52,442 nt of DNA from SM1-73 sp964588305 (GTDB taxonomy: Bacteria > Zixibacteria > MSB-5A5 > SM1-73). The stretch's first letter is position 1, and each line of letters begins with the position of its first letter. Location of the stretch: positions 1 to 52,442 of the forward strand of contig CAZPOP010000022.1 of the NCBI GenBank assembly GCA_964588305.1. Direction: 5' to 3'. The notes under the pieces were generated by a model. The model saw nothing but the letters and a program-made list of their open reading frames with translations. It was not told the DNA's origin and ran no database searches. The position numbers and the translations under genes were made by a program. This document shows positions 1 to 8,754 of this stretch, piece after piece.

Positions 1-419
1 CCTCCTCCGTGGCCTTTCGGTTCCAGAATCAGAGTGCCTTCTCCGTTTTGAATGGTGAATCCAACTATGACCGAAGATGAATCCTCGCCGGAGACGAACC
101 TGACCACGCTGGCGGTGTCTTTGTTATTTGGCTTGCTTCCGTCTAAGATCGTTTTGGAGATAATGCTGGTATCGCCCTTGAGAACGAAGCGACTGGCCAA
201 GACAACCTTCTTGCCCAGAAAATCTATGTTCTCATAATAGATTCCCGGAGCCACCAAAACCGTATCCCCGTCGACAGCTTTTTCAATCCCCTCTTGAATG
301 GAGGAGTAATCCTTAGGGATGCGGATGGTTCGACCCTGCCCAGCAACGACGATATTGACCTGGGGTGTGTGGCTAAGAAAAAGATATATGGAGCAAAGAA
401 AGAAAAACAGCCTGGTCAT
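1..419 (-). CDS. Secreted beta-helix protein, N-terminal part (runs off window)
   Basis: About 139 codons can be read on the minus strand from ATG at 419 to the window edge, so the C-terminus is missing. The protein opens with a hydrophobic signal-like stretch (MTRLFFFLCSIYLFL) and continues with IQEGIEKAVDGDTVLVAPG and GIYYENIDFLGKKVVLAS, followed by VIVGFTIQNGEG. This is the usual entry to right-handed parallel beta-helix surface proteins (NosD/DUF1565-like). It is clearly homologous to the complete protein at 15201-16436 (SDGDTVLVYPGTYYGNIDFL). No strong ribosome site precedes the ATG, so the start is the likeliest rather than certain. Ligand and role are unknown; a surface or secreted location is inferred. 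Confidence 0.75.
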   Translation of the reverse strand, partial: MTRLFFFLCSIYLFLSHTPQVNIVVAGQGRTIRIPKDYSSIQEGIEKAVDGDTVLVAPGIYYENIDFLGKKVVLASRFVLKGDTSIISKTILDGSKPNNKDTASVVRFVSGEDSSSVIVGFTIQNGEGTLILEPKGHGG

Positions 420-489
420 GTCTATTAGTACTACGCTGAAACTCCCTGGATGTAAGACCTAAAGAGAGATAAAACCGAAGAGCTGACTG

Positions 490-534
490 AAAAAAGCCAA
501 GATCGGGCTGCTGATACAGAGAGCCACCCGATCT
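490..534 (-). terminator. Rho-independent terminator after the membrane-protein gene
   Basis: On the minus strand an 8-bp perfect stem (AGATCGGG / CCCGATCT, positions 500-507 and 527-534) is followed by TGGC and six T. It lies about 65 bases past the stop at 598, as expected for an intrinsic terminator of that gene. Confidence 0.75.
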
Positions 535-597
535 GTGTCTTTTGAAAAAAGCCCCCAAAAGAGATTGCCAATGGGAAAGTGTTAGGCCCTTCTGCAG

Positions 598-1815
598 TTA
601 AGAGCCGCTTTCCTCCTTGGCTTGTTCTTCGGATTTGCCCTTTTCAGTCTCCTCCTTCTTTTCAGCCCCAGCTTCCTTTTCTGCTTCCTCTTTTGCTTTC
701 TCCTCTGCCTCTCTTCTCTCCTCCTCCTCATCCGCCTCGGTTTTTCTCTCCAGCAGGTCCTCGTCATCCTTTTTCTTTCTTAGGACGATATAGGTCACAG
801 TCTGTCCCACACTCAGGATAGCCAAGCCGTAGGAGACTACCAAGAAGATGACCAATATGAGCGAGATGGCGATCAAAAAGGCGGAGATTTCTCCCGACCA
901 GTTCAGATAGATGCCTGGCCCCGCCTCTGGCAGACGAAATCTGAAGTCTATTCCCGGAAAGATGTTGGAGAAATACTTCAGAAGATGGCCGGGAATGGTC
1001 ACGTAGGAGAGTGCCTCCTCGAAAATGTCGAATAATTTGTCCTTCATCAGGACTCCACAGGACAGGTGGATAAGCTGGACTGCCCGGAAGGAGAAATAGC
1101 CGAAGACAAAGATGCCCAGCTTGGACATCACCCCCAAAAGGCCGGTGCACACAAAATAGCGCCAGGCTTGATTCCAGATGACGGAAAACGTCTGGACGAT
1201 GACCTCGAAGGTGTCCTCCTTGGTGGTGGCAACAACGGCCGGGGCAAAAAGCAAAGAGAAGAAAAAGATGAAGATCACGTAAGCCAAAAACAAAGCCACG
1301 GCGAACAGGGGGACAAGGAAGAAAACGCCGATGCCCAGCTCGCCCATATAGGGAATCTTTCCCAAAAGTCCGATAATGATGCCCACTATGATTATGACCA
1401 CAATGAAAATCAGCAAAGAAAAGGGGGCAAAGATGACTGGCGACCAGTTCTTATTCAAGAACCTCAAAGCTTCCTTGGAGGAATAGAAGTCATCTCCTTT
1501 GAGCTGCTCGTAAGTTACCTTTCCCACCATGGCGCTTGCCAAGAGCCAGCAGATGAGGGCGACCAGACACCCCAGTCCAAAGATGGCCCAGCTGTACCAT
1601 GTGGTAAAGGGAAAATCGCTCAAAGGAAAAAGACCGTGATTCCCCCATGTATCTGCAATGCTCCATCCCGCGGAAAGGAAGGCCACATAAGAGAAAACCA
1701 AAAATCCCAAATATCCGATCAAAAGGCCCATGAATTGAAGCAGGATCTTCTTGCCTGACAGCGCCAGCCGCGGAGCGCGAAAAACGTCCCGAACGTCATA
1801 ATAGAAATTGGTCAT
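598..1815 (-). CDS. Unknown polytopic membrane protein with charged C-terminal tail
   Basis: 405 residues from ATG at 1815, preceded by a strong GGAGGGAGGT ribosome site. I do not recognise a named family. Residues 20 to about 335 contain at least six long hydrophobic segments, and a glycine/isoleucine-rich one near residues 135-150 stands out. The last 60 or so residues are almost only Glu, Lys and Ala and probably form a cytoplasmic charged coil. It is divergent from gmd and has its own terminator (490-534), so it looks monocistronic. A scaffold or permease-like role would be a guess. Confidence 0.7.
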   Translation of the reverse strand: MTNFYYDVRDVFRAPRLALSGKKILLQFMGLLIGYLGFLVFSYVAFLSAGWSIADTWGNHGLFPLSDFPFTTWYSWAIFGLGCLVALICWLLASAMVGKVTYEQLKGDDFYSSKEALRFLNKNWSPVIFAPFSLLIFIVVIIIVGIIIGLLGKIPYMGELGIGVFFLVPLFAVALFLAYVIFIFFFSLLFAPAVVATTKEDTFEVIVQTFSVIWNQAWRYFVCTGLLGVMSKLGIFVFGYFSFRAVQLIHLSCGVLMKDKLFDIFEEALSYVTIPGHLLKYFSNIFPGIDFRFRLPEAGPGIYLNWSGEISAFLIAISLILVIFLVVSYGLAILSVGQTVTYIVLRKKKDDEDLLERKTEADEEEERREAEEKAKEEAEKEAGAEKKEETEKGKSEEQAKEESGS

Positions 1816-1954
1816 GTAAAACCTCCCTCCTCAAACCGTTCTAGATTTCCATATCCCTCATTAGCTTTCAGAAAACTCTTGCCATGCTTGCGCAAGCCGA
1901 AAGAAAATCAATAATTTATAACCTCTTCTCTCCGGTTTGTCAAGAAAAATTTCA

Positions 1955-1982
1955 TTGACTTTCTCAACCCAAATATTATATT
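1955..1982 (+). promoter_or_regulatory. Sigma-70-type promoter for gmd
   Basis: TTGACT (1955-1960), a 16-bp spacer and TATATT (1977-1982). The predicted start of transcription is near 1989, about 30 bases before the gmd ATG. Confidence 0.6.
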
Positions 1983-2019
1983 CAGGCAAAACTAAGTGTA
2001 CAAAGGGAAAGAGAGAAAG

Positions 2020-2991
2020 ATGAACGCATTAATCACAGGAATCACAGGCCAGGATGGATCCTATTTGGCTGAGCTGCTTCTGGAGAAAGGCTACAAGGTT
2101 TTTGGAATGGTGAGGCGCTCCTCCACCGAGAAGTTTGAAAGGATAGGTCATATCCGGGACAAGGTCCATCTAAGACAGGCAGATTTATTGGATCAGCTCT
2201 CCCTGATCAGATTGATTGAGGCCTGCCAGCCGGACGAGATATACAATTTGGCAGCTCAATCCTTCGTCCCCACTTCCTGGGAACAGCCCATGCTCACCGG
2301 CGAGTTCAATGCCCTGGGGGTAACCAAGATGCTGGAGGCCATCAGACTGGTTAACAAGAAGATCAAATTCTACCAGGCCTCCTCCTCGGAGATGTTCGGC
2401 AAGGTCAAAGAGGTACCTCAAAGCGAGAAAACACCGTTTTATCCCCGCAGCCCATACGGGGTGGCGAAAGTTTATGCTCACTGGATCACTGTCAATTACC
2501 GGGAGAGCTATGGAATGTTTGCGGTAAGCGGGATCTTGTTTAACCATGAATCTCCCAGAAGAGGATTGGAGTTCGTCTCCCGCAAGATCACCGACGGGGT
2601 GGCCAAAATCAAACTGGGTTTGGCCAAAAAGCTTCTGCTGGGGAATCTGGATGCAAAACGGGACTGGGGATTTGCCGGCGATTATGTGAAGGCCATGTGG
2701 CTCATGCTCAAGCAGAAAGAGCCGGAAGATTTCGTCATCGCCACCGGAAAGAATCACTCTGTCAGAGAGCTGTCTCAAATCGCCTTTCAGCACGTGGGAC
2801 TAGACTACGAAAAATTCGTAGGAGTGGATCCGAGATTCGTAAGACCAGCAGAGGTGGACGTGCTTCTGGGCGATTCCTCGTATGCCCGAGAAAAAATGGA
2901 CTGGAAACCAGAGGTTTCCTTCGAGGAGCTGATCAAGATGATGGTGGACGCAGACCTGGAAAGATGCAAACATATCTCAAAAAGCGGATGA
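2020..2991 (+). CDS. gmd: GDP-mannose 4,6-dehydratase
   Basis: Converts GDP-D-mannose to GDP-4-keto-6-deoxy-mannose, the first step to GDP-deoxyhexoses. It is a short-chain dehydrogenase/reductase with an N-terminal Rossmann motif TGITGQDG (residues 6-13), the SSSEMFG segment around residues 121-127 and the Tyr-x3-Lys pair YGVAK (Tyr146, Lys150). The family-specific NHESPRRG is present. The frame opens at a GTG at 1996, but ATG 2020 gives the canonical N-terminus MNALITG and has a purine-rich site just upstream. The length of 323 residues is normal. It is followed after 19 bases by the matching reductase, so the two form a pathway pair. Confidence 0.93.
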   Translation: MNALITGITGQDGSYLAELLLEKGYKVFGMVRRSSTEKFERIGHIRDKVHLRQADLLDQLSLIRLIEACQPDEIYNLAAQSFVPTSWEQPMLTGEFNALGVTKMLEAIRLVNKKIKFYQASSSEMFGKVKEVPQSEKTPFYPRSPYGVAKVYAHWITVNYRESYGMFAVSGILFNHESPRRGLEFVSRKITDGVAKIKLGLAKKLLLGNLDAKRDWGFAGDYVKAMWLMLKQKEPEDFVIATGKNHSVRELSQIAFQHVGLDYEKFVGVDPRFVRPAEVDVLLGDSSYAREKMDWKPEVSFEELIKMMVDADLERCKHISKSG

Positions 2992-3010
2992 TATTTAGTT
3001 TAGTTCAAAG

Positions 3011-3970
3011 ATGAAAGTTTTGATTACAGGCATAGCGGGATTTGTCGGTTCTCACTTAGCGGAGCTTCTTTTAAGAAAAGGAGAAGACTTATTCGGGATA
3101 TGCTTGCCAGGTGAGGGTCTGGAGAATATCCGAGATATCAAAAAAGACCTGCATCTCGCCAATTGCGACATCACCGACTTTGACCGGCTCTCTTCCGTGG
3201 TGAGGAAGATAAATCCGGACGAGGTATATCATCTTGCCGCCTTCAGCGCAGTAGGAAAATCCTTTTCTCAGCCTCTGAGCGTTATCGAAACGAACATCCG
3301 GGGGACCCTCTACCTGCTGGAAATCCTGAGAAACTCAAGGAAAAAACCGAGAATCGTAATCGTTGGTTCCAGCGACATGTATGGAGTGGTAAAACCAAGA
3401 GATATTCCCATAACCGAAGAAAAAACCCTCCTGCCGGTCAGCCCGTATGGATCAAGCAAGGCCGCCTGTGATCTTCTGGCCTATCAGTTTTTCCAATCTT
3501 ACGGAGTCCAGGCCATCAGGGCCAGAGCTTTCAATCACGCAGGTCCCCGGCAAGGATTGGGTTTTGTGGTGCCGGATTTTGCCTCACAGATAGCAAAAAT
3601 CGAGGCGGGTATCCTCCCCCCGGTTATGGAGGTGGGCAATCTATCCAGCAGAAGGGACATCTCCGACGTCAGAGATGTTGCGAGAGCCTACCGGCTTCTG
3701 ATGAAAAAGGGGAAGGCTGGGGAAGCATATAACATCTGCTCAGGGAAAGCCCAGAGCATAAAAAGAGTACTGAAAACCCTGATCTCCCTATCCAGGAAAA
3801 AGATCAGAGAGAAGACCGATGAGAAGAAAAACAGACCCGCCGAGATTCCTGTTTTGGCGGGCGACAATTCAAAGATAAGAAGAACCACAGGCTGGAAACC
3901 GAAGATTCCGATCCAAACCACTCTGACAGACACCTTGAACTTCTGGAGAAGGAAATACAATCTTCTCTGA
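3011..3970 (+). CDS. rmd: GDP-4-keto-6-deoxy-mannose reductase (GDP-rhamnose type)
   Basis: 319-residue extended SDR with Rossmann motif TGIAGFVG (6-13), GSSDMYG (119-125) and YGSSK (Tyr146, Lys150). NHAGPRQGLGFVVPDF and the closing RPAEIPVLAGDNSKIRRTTG are typical of the Rmd branch, which reduces the product of Gmd to GDP-D-rhamnose. The neighbouring gmd supports this. A related 4-reductase giving another GDP-6-deoxyhexose is possible. The ATG start lies 19 bases after the gmd stop, so the two are probably cotranscribed. Confidence 0.82.
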   Translation: MKVLITGIAGFVGSHLAELLLRKGEDLFGICLPGEGLENIRDIKKDLHLANCDITDFDRLSSVVRKINPDEVYHLAAFSAVGKSFSQPLSVIETNIRGTLYLLEILRNSRKKPRIVIVGSSDMYGVVKPRDIPITEEKTLLPVSPYGSSKAACDLLAYQFFQSYGVQAIRARAFNHAGPRQGLGFVVPDFASQIAKIEAGILPPVMEVGNLSSRRDISDVRDVARAYRLLMKKGKAGEAYNICSGKAQSIKRVLKTLISLSRKKIREKTDEKKNRPAEIPVLAGDNSKIRRTTGWKPKIPIQTTLTDTLNFWRRKYNLL

Positions 3971-4011
3971 CTGTCTCTTCTTGGCACAGAATCTTCATGA
4001 AATTGAAGTGA

Positions 4012-4058
4012 GAATCCGAACATCAAAAATGACTCCTTAACTGAAGGTGGTCGGATTC
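4012..4058. repeat. 8-bp inverted repeat upstream of the UDP-sugar dehydrogenase
   Basis: GAATCCGA (4012-4019) and TCGGATTC (4051-4058) are exact inverted copies 31 bases apart, between rmd and the next gene. It could form a hairpin or be a binding site. No T-run follows, so it is not a standard terminator. Confidence 0.4.
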
Positions 4059-4195
4059 CATCGGCATAGGGTTTGAGTGATAGTAGTGATTTTCATGTTT
4101 AGCATTTTAGGTTTAGCGGCACTGTAGGGAAGTGAGAATTGCGAACCTTTTATCTGAGACCCGATAACCATACGTGACTTATCGCATAAGGAGGT

Positions 4196-5509
4196 ATGAC
4201 CTTGTATAAGGCATTGGAGGAGAAGATTAAGAACAGAACCGCCTTGGTGGGCATTATCGGCATGGGATACGTCGGACTCCCTTTAGCGGTGGAACTGGGG
4301 AGGGAGAATTTCAAGGTCATCGGAATCGACGTGCTTAAGGATAAAGTGGATCTGGTAAACTCCGGAAGATCGGACATCGATGACGTCAAGGATCAAGACC
4401 TTCAACCGCTGGTGAAGGCAGGAAAAATCAAGGCCACTGTCGATTTCTCGGCTTTGGAAGAGGTCGACTGCATAGCCATCTGTGTCCCCACCCCTTTGAG
4501 CAAGACCAAGGATCCGGACGTCTCTTACATTCTAGCGGCAGTAGAGCAAGTGCAAAAGTACCTCCACCCCGGTCAGCTGGTGATATTGGAAAGCACCACT
4601 TATCCCGGAACCACAGAGGAGCTGATCTTACCCATGTTGGAGAAGACCGAACTAAAGGTGGGGAAAGATTTCTTCTTGGCGTTTTCTCCCGAGAGGGTCG
4701 ATCCCGGGAACCGGTCATATAACACCAAGAATACGCCCAGGGTGGTGGGAGGCACAACCCCCCAATGCACCCGGATAGCCAAGCTTTTCTACGAACAGAC
4801 CATAATCGAAGCAATCCCGGTCTCCTCCACCAAGAGCGCGGAGATGGTCAAGCTTCTGGAGAACACGTTCCGGTCGGTGAACATAGGGCTGGTGAACGAG
4901 GTGGCTTTAATGTGTGACCGATTGAAAATCGACGTCTGGGAGATAATCGATGCCGCCAACACCAAGCCTTTTGGATTCATGCGCTTTTATCCGGGCCCTG
5001 GATTGGGCGGCCATTGCATACCCATTGACCCGCACTATCTTTCATGGAAGCTCAAGTCGTTGAACTACTATGCCCGGTTCATAGAGCTGGCAGGTGATAT
5101 TAACTCCCATATGCCTGAATACGTGGTGGAAAGGGTTAACCGGGCTTTGAATGAAAAACAGAAGAGCCTGAATCGATCCAAGATATTGGTTCTGGGAGTG
5201 GCTTACAAAAAAGACATCAAGGACCTGAGGGAGTCGCCAGCTCTGGATGTGATAAGACTTTTACAGAACGCGGGGGCCCAGGTCAGTTATAACGACCCCC
5301 ACGCCTCTTCCGTTCGTATGGATGACTCGGTGATGAAATCGGTTGAACTGACTGAAGCTCTCCTTAAAAGTGCCGATTGCGTGGTGATCCTGACCGATCA
5401 CACGGCTTATGATTATGACTGGATCGTTAAGAATTCACAACTGCTCATGGACACCCGGAACGCAACCAAAAATGTCAAAGAGGACAACAAGAAAATCGTA
5501 AGATTATGA
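4196..5509 (+). CDS. wbpA: UDP-N-acetyl-glucosamine 6-dehydrogenase type nucleotide-sugar dehydrogenase
   Basis: Oxidises a UDP-hexose(amine) at C6 to the uronic acid, supplying acidic sugars for surface polysaccharide. 437 residues. The NAD-binding motif is GIIGMGYVGLPLAVELG (19-35). The catalytic cysteine lies in GPGLGGHCIPIDPHYLSWK (Cys274), and the C-terminal UDP-binding domain starts around residue 330 with VLGVAYKKDIKDLRESPA. The PHYLSWK form and KPFGFMRFYPGPG favour the WbpA/WecC-like group over UDP-glucose dehydrogenase. ATG 4196 is preceded by TAAGGAGGT. The exact substrate is not proven by sequence; the symbol marks the family. Confidence 0.85.
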   Translation: MTLYKALEEKIKNRTALVGIIGMGYVGLPLAVELGRENFKVIGIDVLKDKVDLVNSGRSDIDDVKDQDLQPLVKAGKIKATVDFSALEEVDCIAICVPTPLSKTKDPDVSYILAAVEQVQKYLHPGQLVILESTTYPGTTEELILPMLEKTELKVGKDFFLAFSPERVDPGNRSYNTKNTPRVVGGTTPQCTRIAKLFYEQTIIEAIPVSSTKSAEMVKLLENTFRSVNIGLVNEVALMCDRLKIDVWEIIDAANTKPFGFMRFYPGPGLGGHCIPIDPHYLSWKLKSLNYYARFIELAGDINSHMPEYVVERVNRALNEKQKSLNRSKILVLGVAYKKDIKDLRESPALDVIRLLQNAGAQVSYNDPHASSVRMDDSVMKSVELTEALLKSADCVVILTDHTAYDYDWIVKNSQLLMDTRNATKNVKEDNKKIVRL

Positions 5510-5546
5510 TCGTCGCTCTGTCTGAAGGACTTCAAGAACCGGAGTA

Positions 5547-5592
5547 GCGAGATTTATCTCGCGTCTGAAAACATGTGCAGAGCAGGCTCTGC
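5547..5592. repeat. Two adjacent short palindromes (GCGAGAT and GCAGAGC hairpins)
   Basis: GCGAGAT-TT-ATCTCGC (5547-5562) and GCAGAGC-AG-GCTCTGC (5577-5592) are perfect 7-bp inverted repeats with 2-base loops in the gap after the dehydrogenase. They look like a mobile palindromic (REP-like) unit rather than a terminator, as no T-run follows. Confidence 0.45.
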
Positions 5593-5701
5593 TGCTCCTG
5601 TTTCGGCGCCGGTCACTCCCTGGATCCGAAGAGCGAAGTAAGGGTAGCGCAAAATCTATTCACCTCGGGAGGGTTCCGCACCTAAGGGACCCCCAAAGAC
5701 T

Positions 5702-7282
5702 TTGGGAAAGAAAATTCTCAGGACCATTTTTCTATCAACCTTCCTAATTACCTCTTTTTTCTGTTCTCTCTCAGAAGCAACGCTTCTGGAGAACATTCCA
5801 TTGGATAGCTGGGTTTATTCTACCGTCGATGAGCTTTATTCTCAAGGTTTGTTCGCCAGGCTCCACAGAAACGTTAAACCCTATACCAGAGGAGAGATCG
5901 CTTCCTGTGTTTTGGAGATAAACCTGAGGCAAAAAAGGCATGAACTGGAACTGTCTGACTCCCGGCTCTGGCTTCTGCAAAAATTGAATCAGGAATTTCG
6001 GTTTGAAATCGAAGAACTCTATCAAAAAATTTACAGAGAGGACGGAGATCGTTACATCTTAAAATATGGGATCGGCCCGTTGCTTTTCGCCAAGGCGGCG
6101 GGAGAAGACACCTCTTACGGCCGTTTTCAGGCGAAATTTGAGACGGCACTGCAGTTTGACAAAACACTGGTCGTAAAAGACCGGGTGATAATCGACACCA
6201 AGGCCGAAAAGGAAAGAAGATATCGGGGAAGAAAATGGAAAGGTGATTTGACCGGCGTTCTGGACATGGCCTATGCCCAAATTGATCTGAAGTATTTCTA
6301 TCTCCTTCTGGGCAGGGATCACCTCAGATGGGGTCCGGGAAAAGAGGACGTGCTTCTGCTTACCGACCAAATTCCTCCCTTTGACATGCTTAAATTAGAA
6401 GGCCAACTGGGATCATTCAGATTCGTATATTTTACCACCGTTCTGGATCAGGTTTGGGTCACTACCTGTGAGGAGTCGGGCCAACCGTCTTGCAGCTTTT
6501 TTGCCAAAAGATATCTCTCCGGACACAGAATTAATCTCAAATTGAAATTCGGATTGGAGATGGGAATCTCCGAGGTGGTTCTCTACGGTGGGCATAATAG
6601 GAGCCTTGAGCCTTATTATCTGAATCCTCTTTTGCCTTATTATGGTGAGCAATATAACCAAGACCAGGATGACAATCCTCTGTGGAGTTTTGATCTGGCT
6701 CTGACCTGGTTTAAGAACAAGGAATTTTATGCAGAGTTTTTGGTGGACGATTTCCAGTACGATTTTGAATCGGAACCACAACAGATCGGGTTTCAAATTG
6801 GACTCAATTACGCCGAGATTTTTGGCCTGAAGAAGAGCTTTGCCAGTCTTGAGTACACCAAAATAAACAACTGGGTCTACGGACAGAACAAACCCTGGAA
6901 CATTTATGCTTATCACGGCCTAGGGATGGGGAGCATTCTGGGTCCCGATGCAGACAGGCTCCTTTTGGACTTCGCCTATCATCTGGGAAAAGACATACAA
7001 ATCTCCTTTTCAGAGGAATACAGAAGGAAAGGAGAGGGAAGAATCGAGACGCCCCAGACTTCAGCCGTGCCTTATTCCAAGAAATTCCCCTCCGGGGTCG
7101 TAGAATACTCGAATCAGATAAGGCTGGAAGCCAGTTATCAACCCAGTTCCCATTTCAAGCTCGATTGGGCCTGGGGTTACAAGAGAGTCAGAAACTTTCA
7201 AAATGTAGGCGGTCGTAAGGCTGATGATTTCTTCTTCGAGGTGAGCTTGGACTTACATTTATGGAAGGAAAGAGAGTATTAA
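5702..7282 (+). CDS. Wzi-like capsule/surface-polysaccharide outer-membrane protein
   Basis: 526 residues with a signal peptide (IFLSTFLITSFFCSLSEA) and then a barrel-like, aromatic-rich body. The N-terminal part (WVYSTVDELYSQGLF... VKPYTRGEIA) and the GRDHLRWGPGKEDVLLL segment (about residues 205-221) match the Wzi capsule-assembly family, which holds polysaccharide at the outer surface. The only available start is TTG at 5702, since in-frame codons upstream reach a stop without ATG or GTG. That TTG lies inside a 7-bp inverted repeat (CCCAAAG/CTTTGGG, 5692-5706). A same-length paralogue lies at 17336. It sits beside sugar-nucleotide genes and is followed one base later by ispE. Confidence 0.62.
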   Translation: MGKKILRTIFLSTFLITSFFCSLSEATLLENIPLDSWVYSTVDELYSQGLFARLHRNVKPYTRGEIASCVLEINLRQKRHELELSDSRLWLLQKLNQEFRFEIEELYQKIYREDGDRYILKYGIGPLLFAKAAGEDTSYGRFQAKFETALQFDKTLVVKDRVIIDTKAEKERRYRGRKWKGDLTGVLDMAYAQIDLKYFYLLLGRDHLRWGPGKEDVLLLTDQIPPFDMLKLEGQLGSFRFVYFTTVLDQVWVTTCEESGQPSCSFFAKRYLSGHRINLKLKFGLEMGISEVVLYGGHNRSLEPYYLNPLLPYYGEQYNQDQDDNPLWSFDLALTWFKNKEFYAEFLVDDFQYDFESEPQQIGFQIGLNYAEIFGLKKSFASLEYTKINNWVYGQNKPWNIYAYHGLGMGSILGPDADRLLLDFAYHLGKDIQISFSEEYRRKGEGRIETPQTSAVPYSKKFPSGVVEYSNQIRLEASYQPSSHFKLDWAWGYKRVRNFQNVGGRKADDFFFEVSLDLHLWKEREY

Positions 7283-7283
7283 C

Positions 7284-8168
7284 TTGCAGAGCTTGACTGT
7301 TAAATCGTACGCAAAGATCAATCTTTGTCTCCGGGTTCTGAACAAAAGGGAGGACGGCTATCATGAGATCTTCTCGGTGATGCAAGCCATAGATTTGCAT
7401 GATGAATTGACGCTTCACCAGGCCAAAAAAGGGATAGTTATCCAGTGCGATCACCCTCATGTTCCTAAAGATCACAATAATCTAGCTCATCAAGCAGCAG
7501 ATTTGCTCTTCGAAGAAACGAACCTCAAGGGGGGAGTGAGAATTGATATTAAGAAACAAATTCCGGTTTCAGCGGGTCTGGGAGGCGGAAGTTCAAACGC
7601 CGCCTTCACCCTGAAAGGGGTGAATCGTCTGTTCGATCTGAAGCTCTCCTCTCAGAGGCTTCATGCCCTAGCCTCCCGAATAGGTTCGGATGTCCCTTTT
7701 TTTCTATACTCGGGGCAGGCTGTGGCAAAAGGCAGGGGCGAGAGGATAGTGCCGACAGAGTTATATAAGGACTATTGGCTGGTTTTGGTTTGTCCGAATG
7801 TGATGATCTCCACGCAGAGGGTCTATCAAAAGGTAAAAATTGACTTGACAAGAGATGGGTCGGTTATTAACTTGAATCTTTGCGACAATAAAGATGACTT
7901 CTTTGAGACTTTGAGACAATTTGATAATGACTTGGAAAAGGTGGTGATAGGTGGGCATACGGTAATTGGCCAGATCAAGAGAATTCTGGAGAGTTCCGGC
8001 GCAATAAAATCATGCATGTCGGGAAGTGGTCCTGCCGTTTACGGTGTCTTTGAGAGGAAATCACAAGCAGAGGAGGTGGCGAAGAAGCTTACACCAGGCG
8101 ATTGGCAGATATTCTTGACCCGACCGATCGCTGGGAGCAGTTGGTTGATTCAGGAGGAATCCCTTTAG
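7284..8168 (+). CDS. ispE: 4-diphosphocytidyl-2-C-methyl-D-erythritol kinase
   Basis: Phosphorylates CDP-methylerythritol in the MEP isoprenoid pathway (cytoplasm). It is a GHMP kinase: SYAKINLCLRVLNKREDGYH at the N-terminus, the glycine-rich ATP loop PVSAGLGGGSSNAA (about residues 93-106), IGSDVPFF, and the third motif CMSGSGPAVYGVF near residue 240. 294 residues is the usual length. It starts at TTG 7284, with AAGGAAAGAGAG as ribosome site inside the end of the preceding gene, and the stop of that gene ends one base before. The upstream coupling to a surface protein is unusual for ispE. Confidence 0.93.
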   Translation: MQSLTVKSYAKINLCLRVLNKREDGYHEIFSVMQAIDLHDELTLHQAKKGIVIQCDHPHVPKDHNNLAHQAADLLFEETNLKGGVRIDIKKQIPVSAGLGGGSSNAAFTLKGVNRLFDLKLSSQRLHALASRIGSDVPFFLYSGQAVAKGRGERIVPTELYKDYWLVLVCPNVMISTQRVYQKVKIDLTRDGSVINLNLCDNKDDFFETLRQFDNDLEKVVIGGHTVIGQIKRILESSGAIKSCMSGSGPAVYGVFERKSQAEEVAKKLTPGDWQIFLTRPIAGSSWLIQEESL

Positions 8169-8184
8169 CTTTTGGGCCCGGATT

Positions 8185-8238
8185 GATCCACAAGTAACTG
8201 TCAGCCAATTGCTGACAGCCAAGAGCTCGAAGTGGATC
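8185..8238 (+). promoter_or_regulatory. Nested inverted repeats between ispE and spoVG
   Basis: The inner hairpin is CTGTCAGC-CAATT-GCTGACAG (8198-8218, 8 bp perfect). The outer arms are GATCCAC (8185-8191) and GTGGATC (8232-8238). Together they can fold into one long structure ending about 60 bases before spoVG. It has no T-tract, so it may be a processed 3' end, a leader structure or a repeat element. Confidence 0.5.
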
Positions 8239-8298
8239 GCATCAGCACGTGCAAACCGTACACAAATAACATCAACTCTTGCTTAGGAGGAAGATAAA

Positions 8299-8577
8299 GT
8301 GGAAATCACCGAGGTCAGAGTGACTCTAAGGGATGAGCCTAAGCTCAAGGCGTTTGCCAATGTGACCTTTGACGATGCCTTCGTCATCCGCGGCATGAAA
8401 GTGATAAATGGGGCCAAAGGTTACTTCGTTTCCATGCCCAGCCGGAAAAGGAAAAACGGGACTCATCAGGACATAGCTCACCCCATCAACAACGAAACGC
8501 GCAGGTTGATCGAGGACAAAGTCCTGGCAGCTTATGAAGAGGAGCTGAAAAGCAAGGAGGCTGCCGAGCCACAGTAA
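8299..8577 (+). CDS. spoVG: SpoVG-family septation/RNA-binding regulator
   Basis: 92 residues that fit the SpoVG family over their length: MEITEVRVTLRDEPKLKAFA at the start, then FVIRGMKVINGAKGYFVSMP and the basic PSRKRKNGTHQDIAHPIN, ending in an acidic helix. SpoVG proteins bind nucleic acid and regulate division or surface functions in several phyla. It starts at GTG 8299 with a strong AGGAGG eight bases upstream. The order spoVG, tRNA-Gln, prs, rplY is a known conserved core arrangement, which supports the call. Confidence 0.93.
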   Translation: MEITEVRVTLRDEPKLKAFANVTFDDAFVIRGMKVINGAKGYFVSMPSRKRKNGTHQDIAHPINNETRRLIEDKVLAAYEEELKSKEAAEPQ

Positions 8578-8661
8578 GCGGTTGGTAGCACGAATCCTAC
8601 TCAGACCAGCCCGGTAGTCCGGGTGACTTGCCCAAATTGGGTTTGTCTATGACAGAAGTCT

Positions 8662-8736
8662 TGGGGCGTCGTCAAGTGGTAAGACACAAGACTTTGGATC
8701 TTGTATTCCCAGGTTCGAATCCTGGCGCCCCAGCCA
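8662..8736 (+). tRNA. tRNA-Gln (anticodon TTG)
   Basis: 75 nt. The acceptor stem TGGGGCG/CGCCCCA pairs fully. The D-arm is GTC...GAC, the anticodon stem CAAGA/TCTTG carries loop CTTTGGA (anticodon TTG), and the T-arm is CCAGG-TTCGAAT-CCTGG. Discriminator G and an encoded CCA (8734-8736) follow. It sits directly upstream of prs and may share its transcript. Confidence 0.95.
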
Positions 8737-8754
8737 CATAGAGGTTTGCGCCTT

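Noticed and set aside
1066..1758. 230-codon open frame opposite the membrane-protein gene
   Set aside because: Low-complexity, charged shadow of the minus-strand gene with no ribosome site or recognisable domain.
3971..4195. Sigma-54 promoter candidate at the TGGCAC text near 3982
   Set aside because: No GC element at the required -12 spacing.
8701..8754. Longer prs start at TTG 8701
   Set aside because: It would overlap the tRNA-Gln gene and give a non-family N-terminus.
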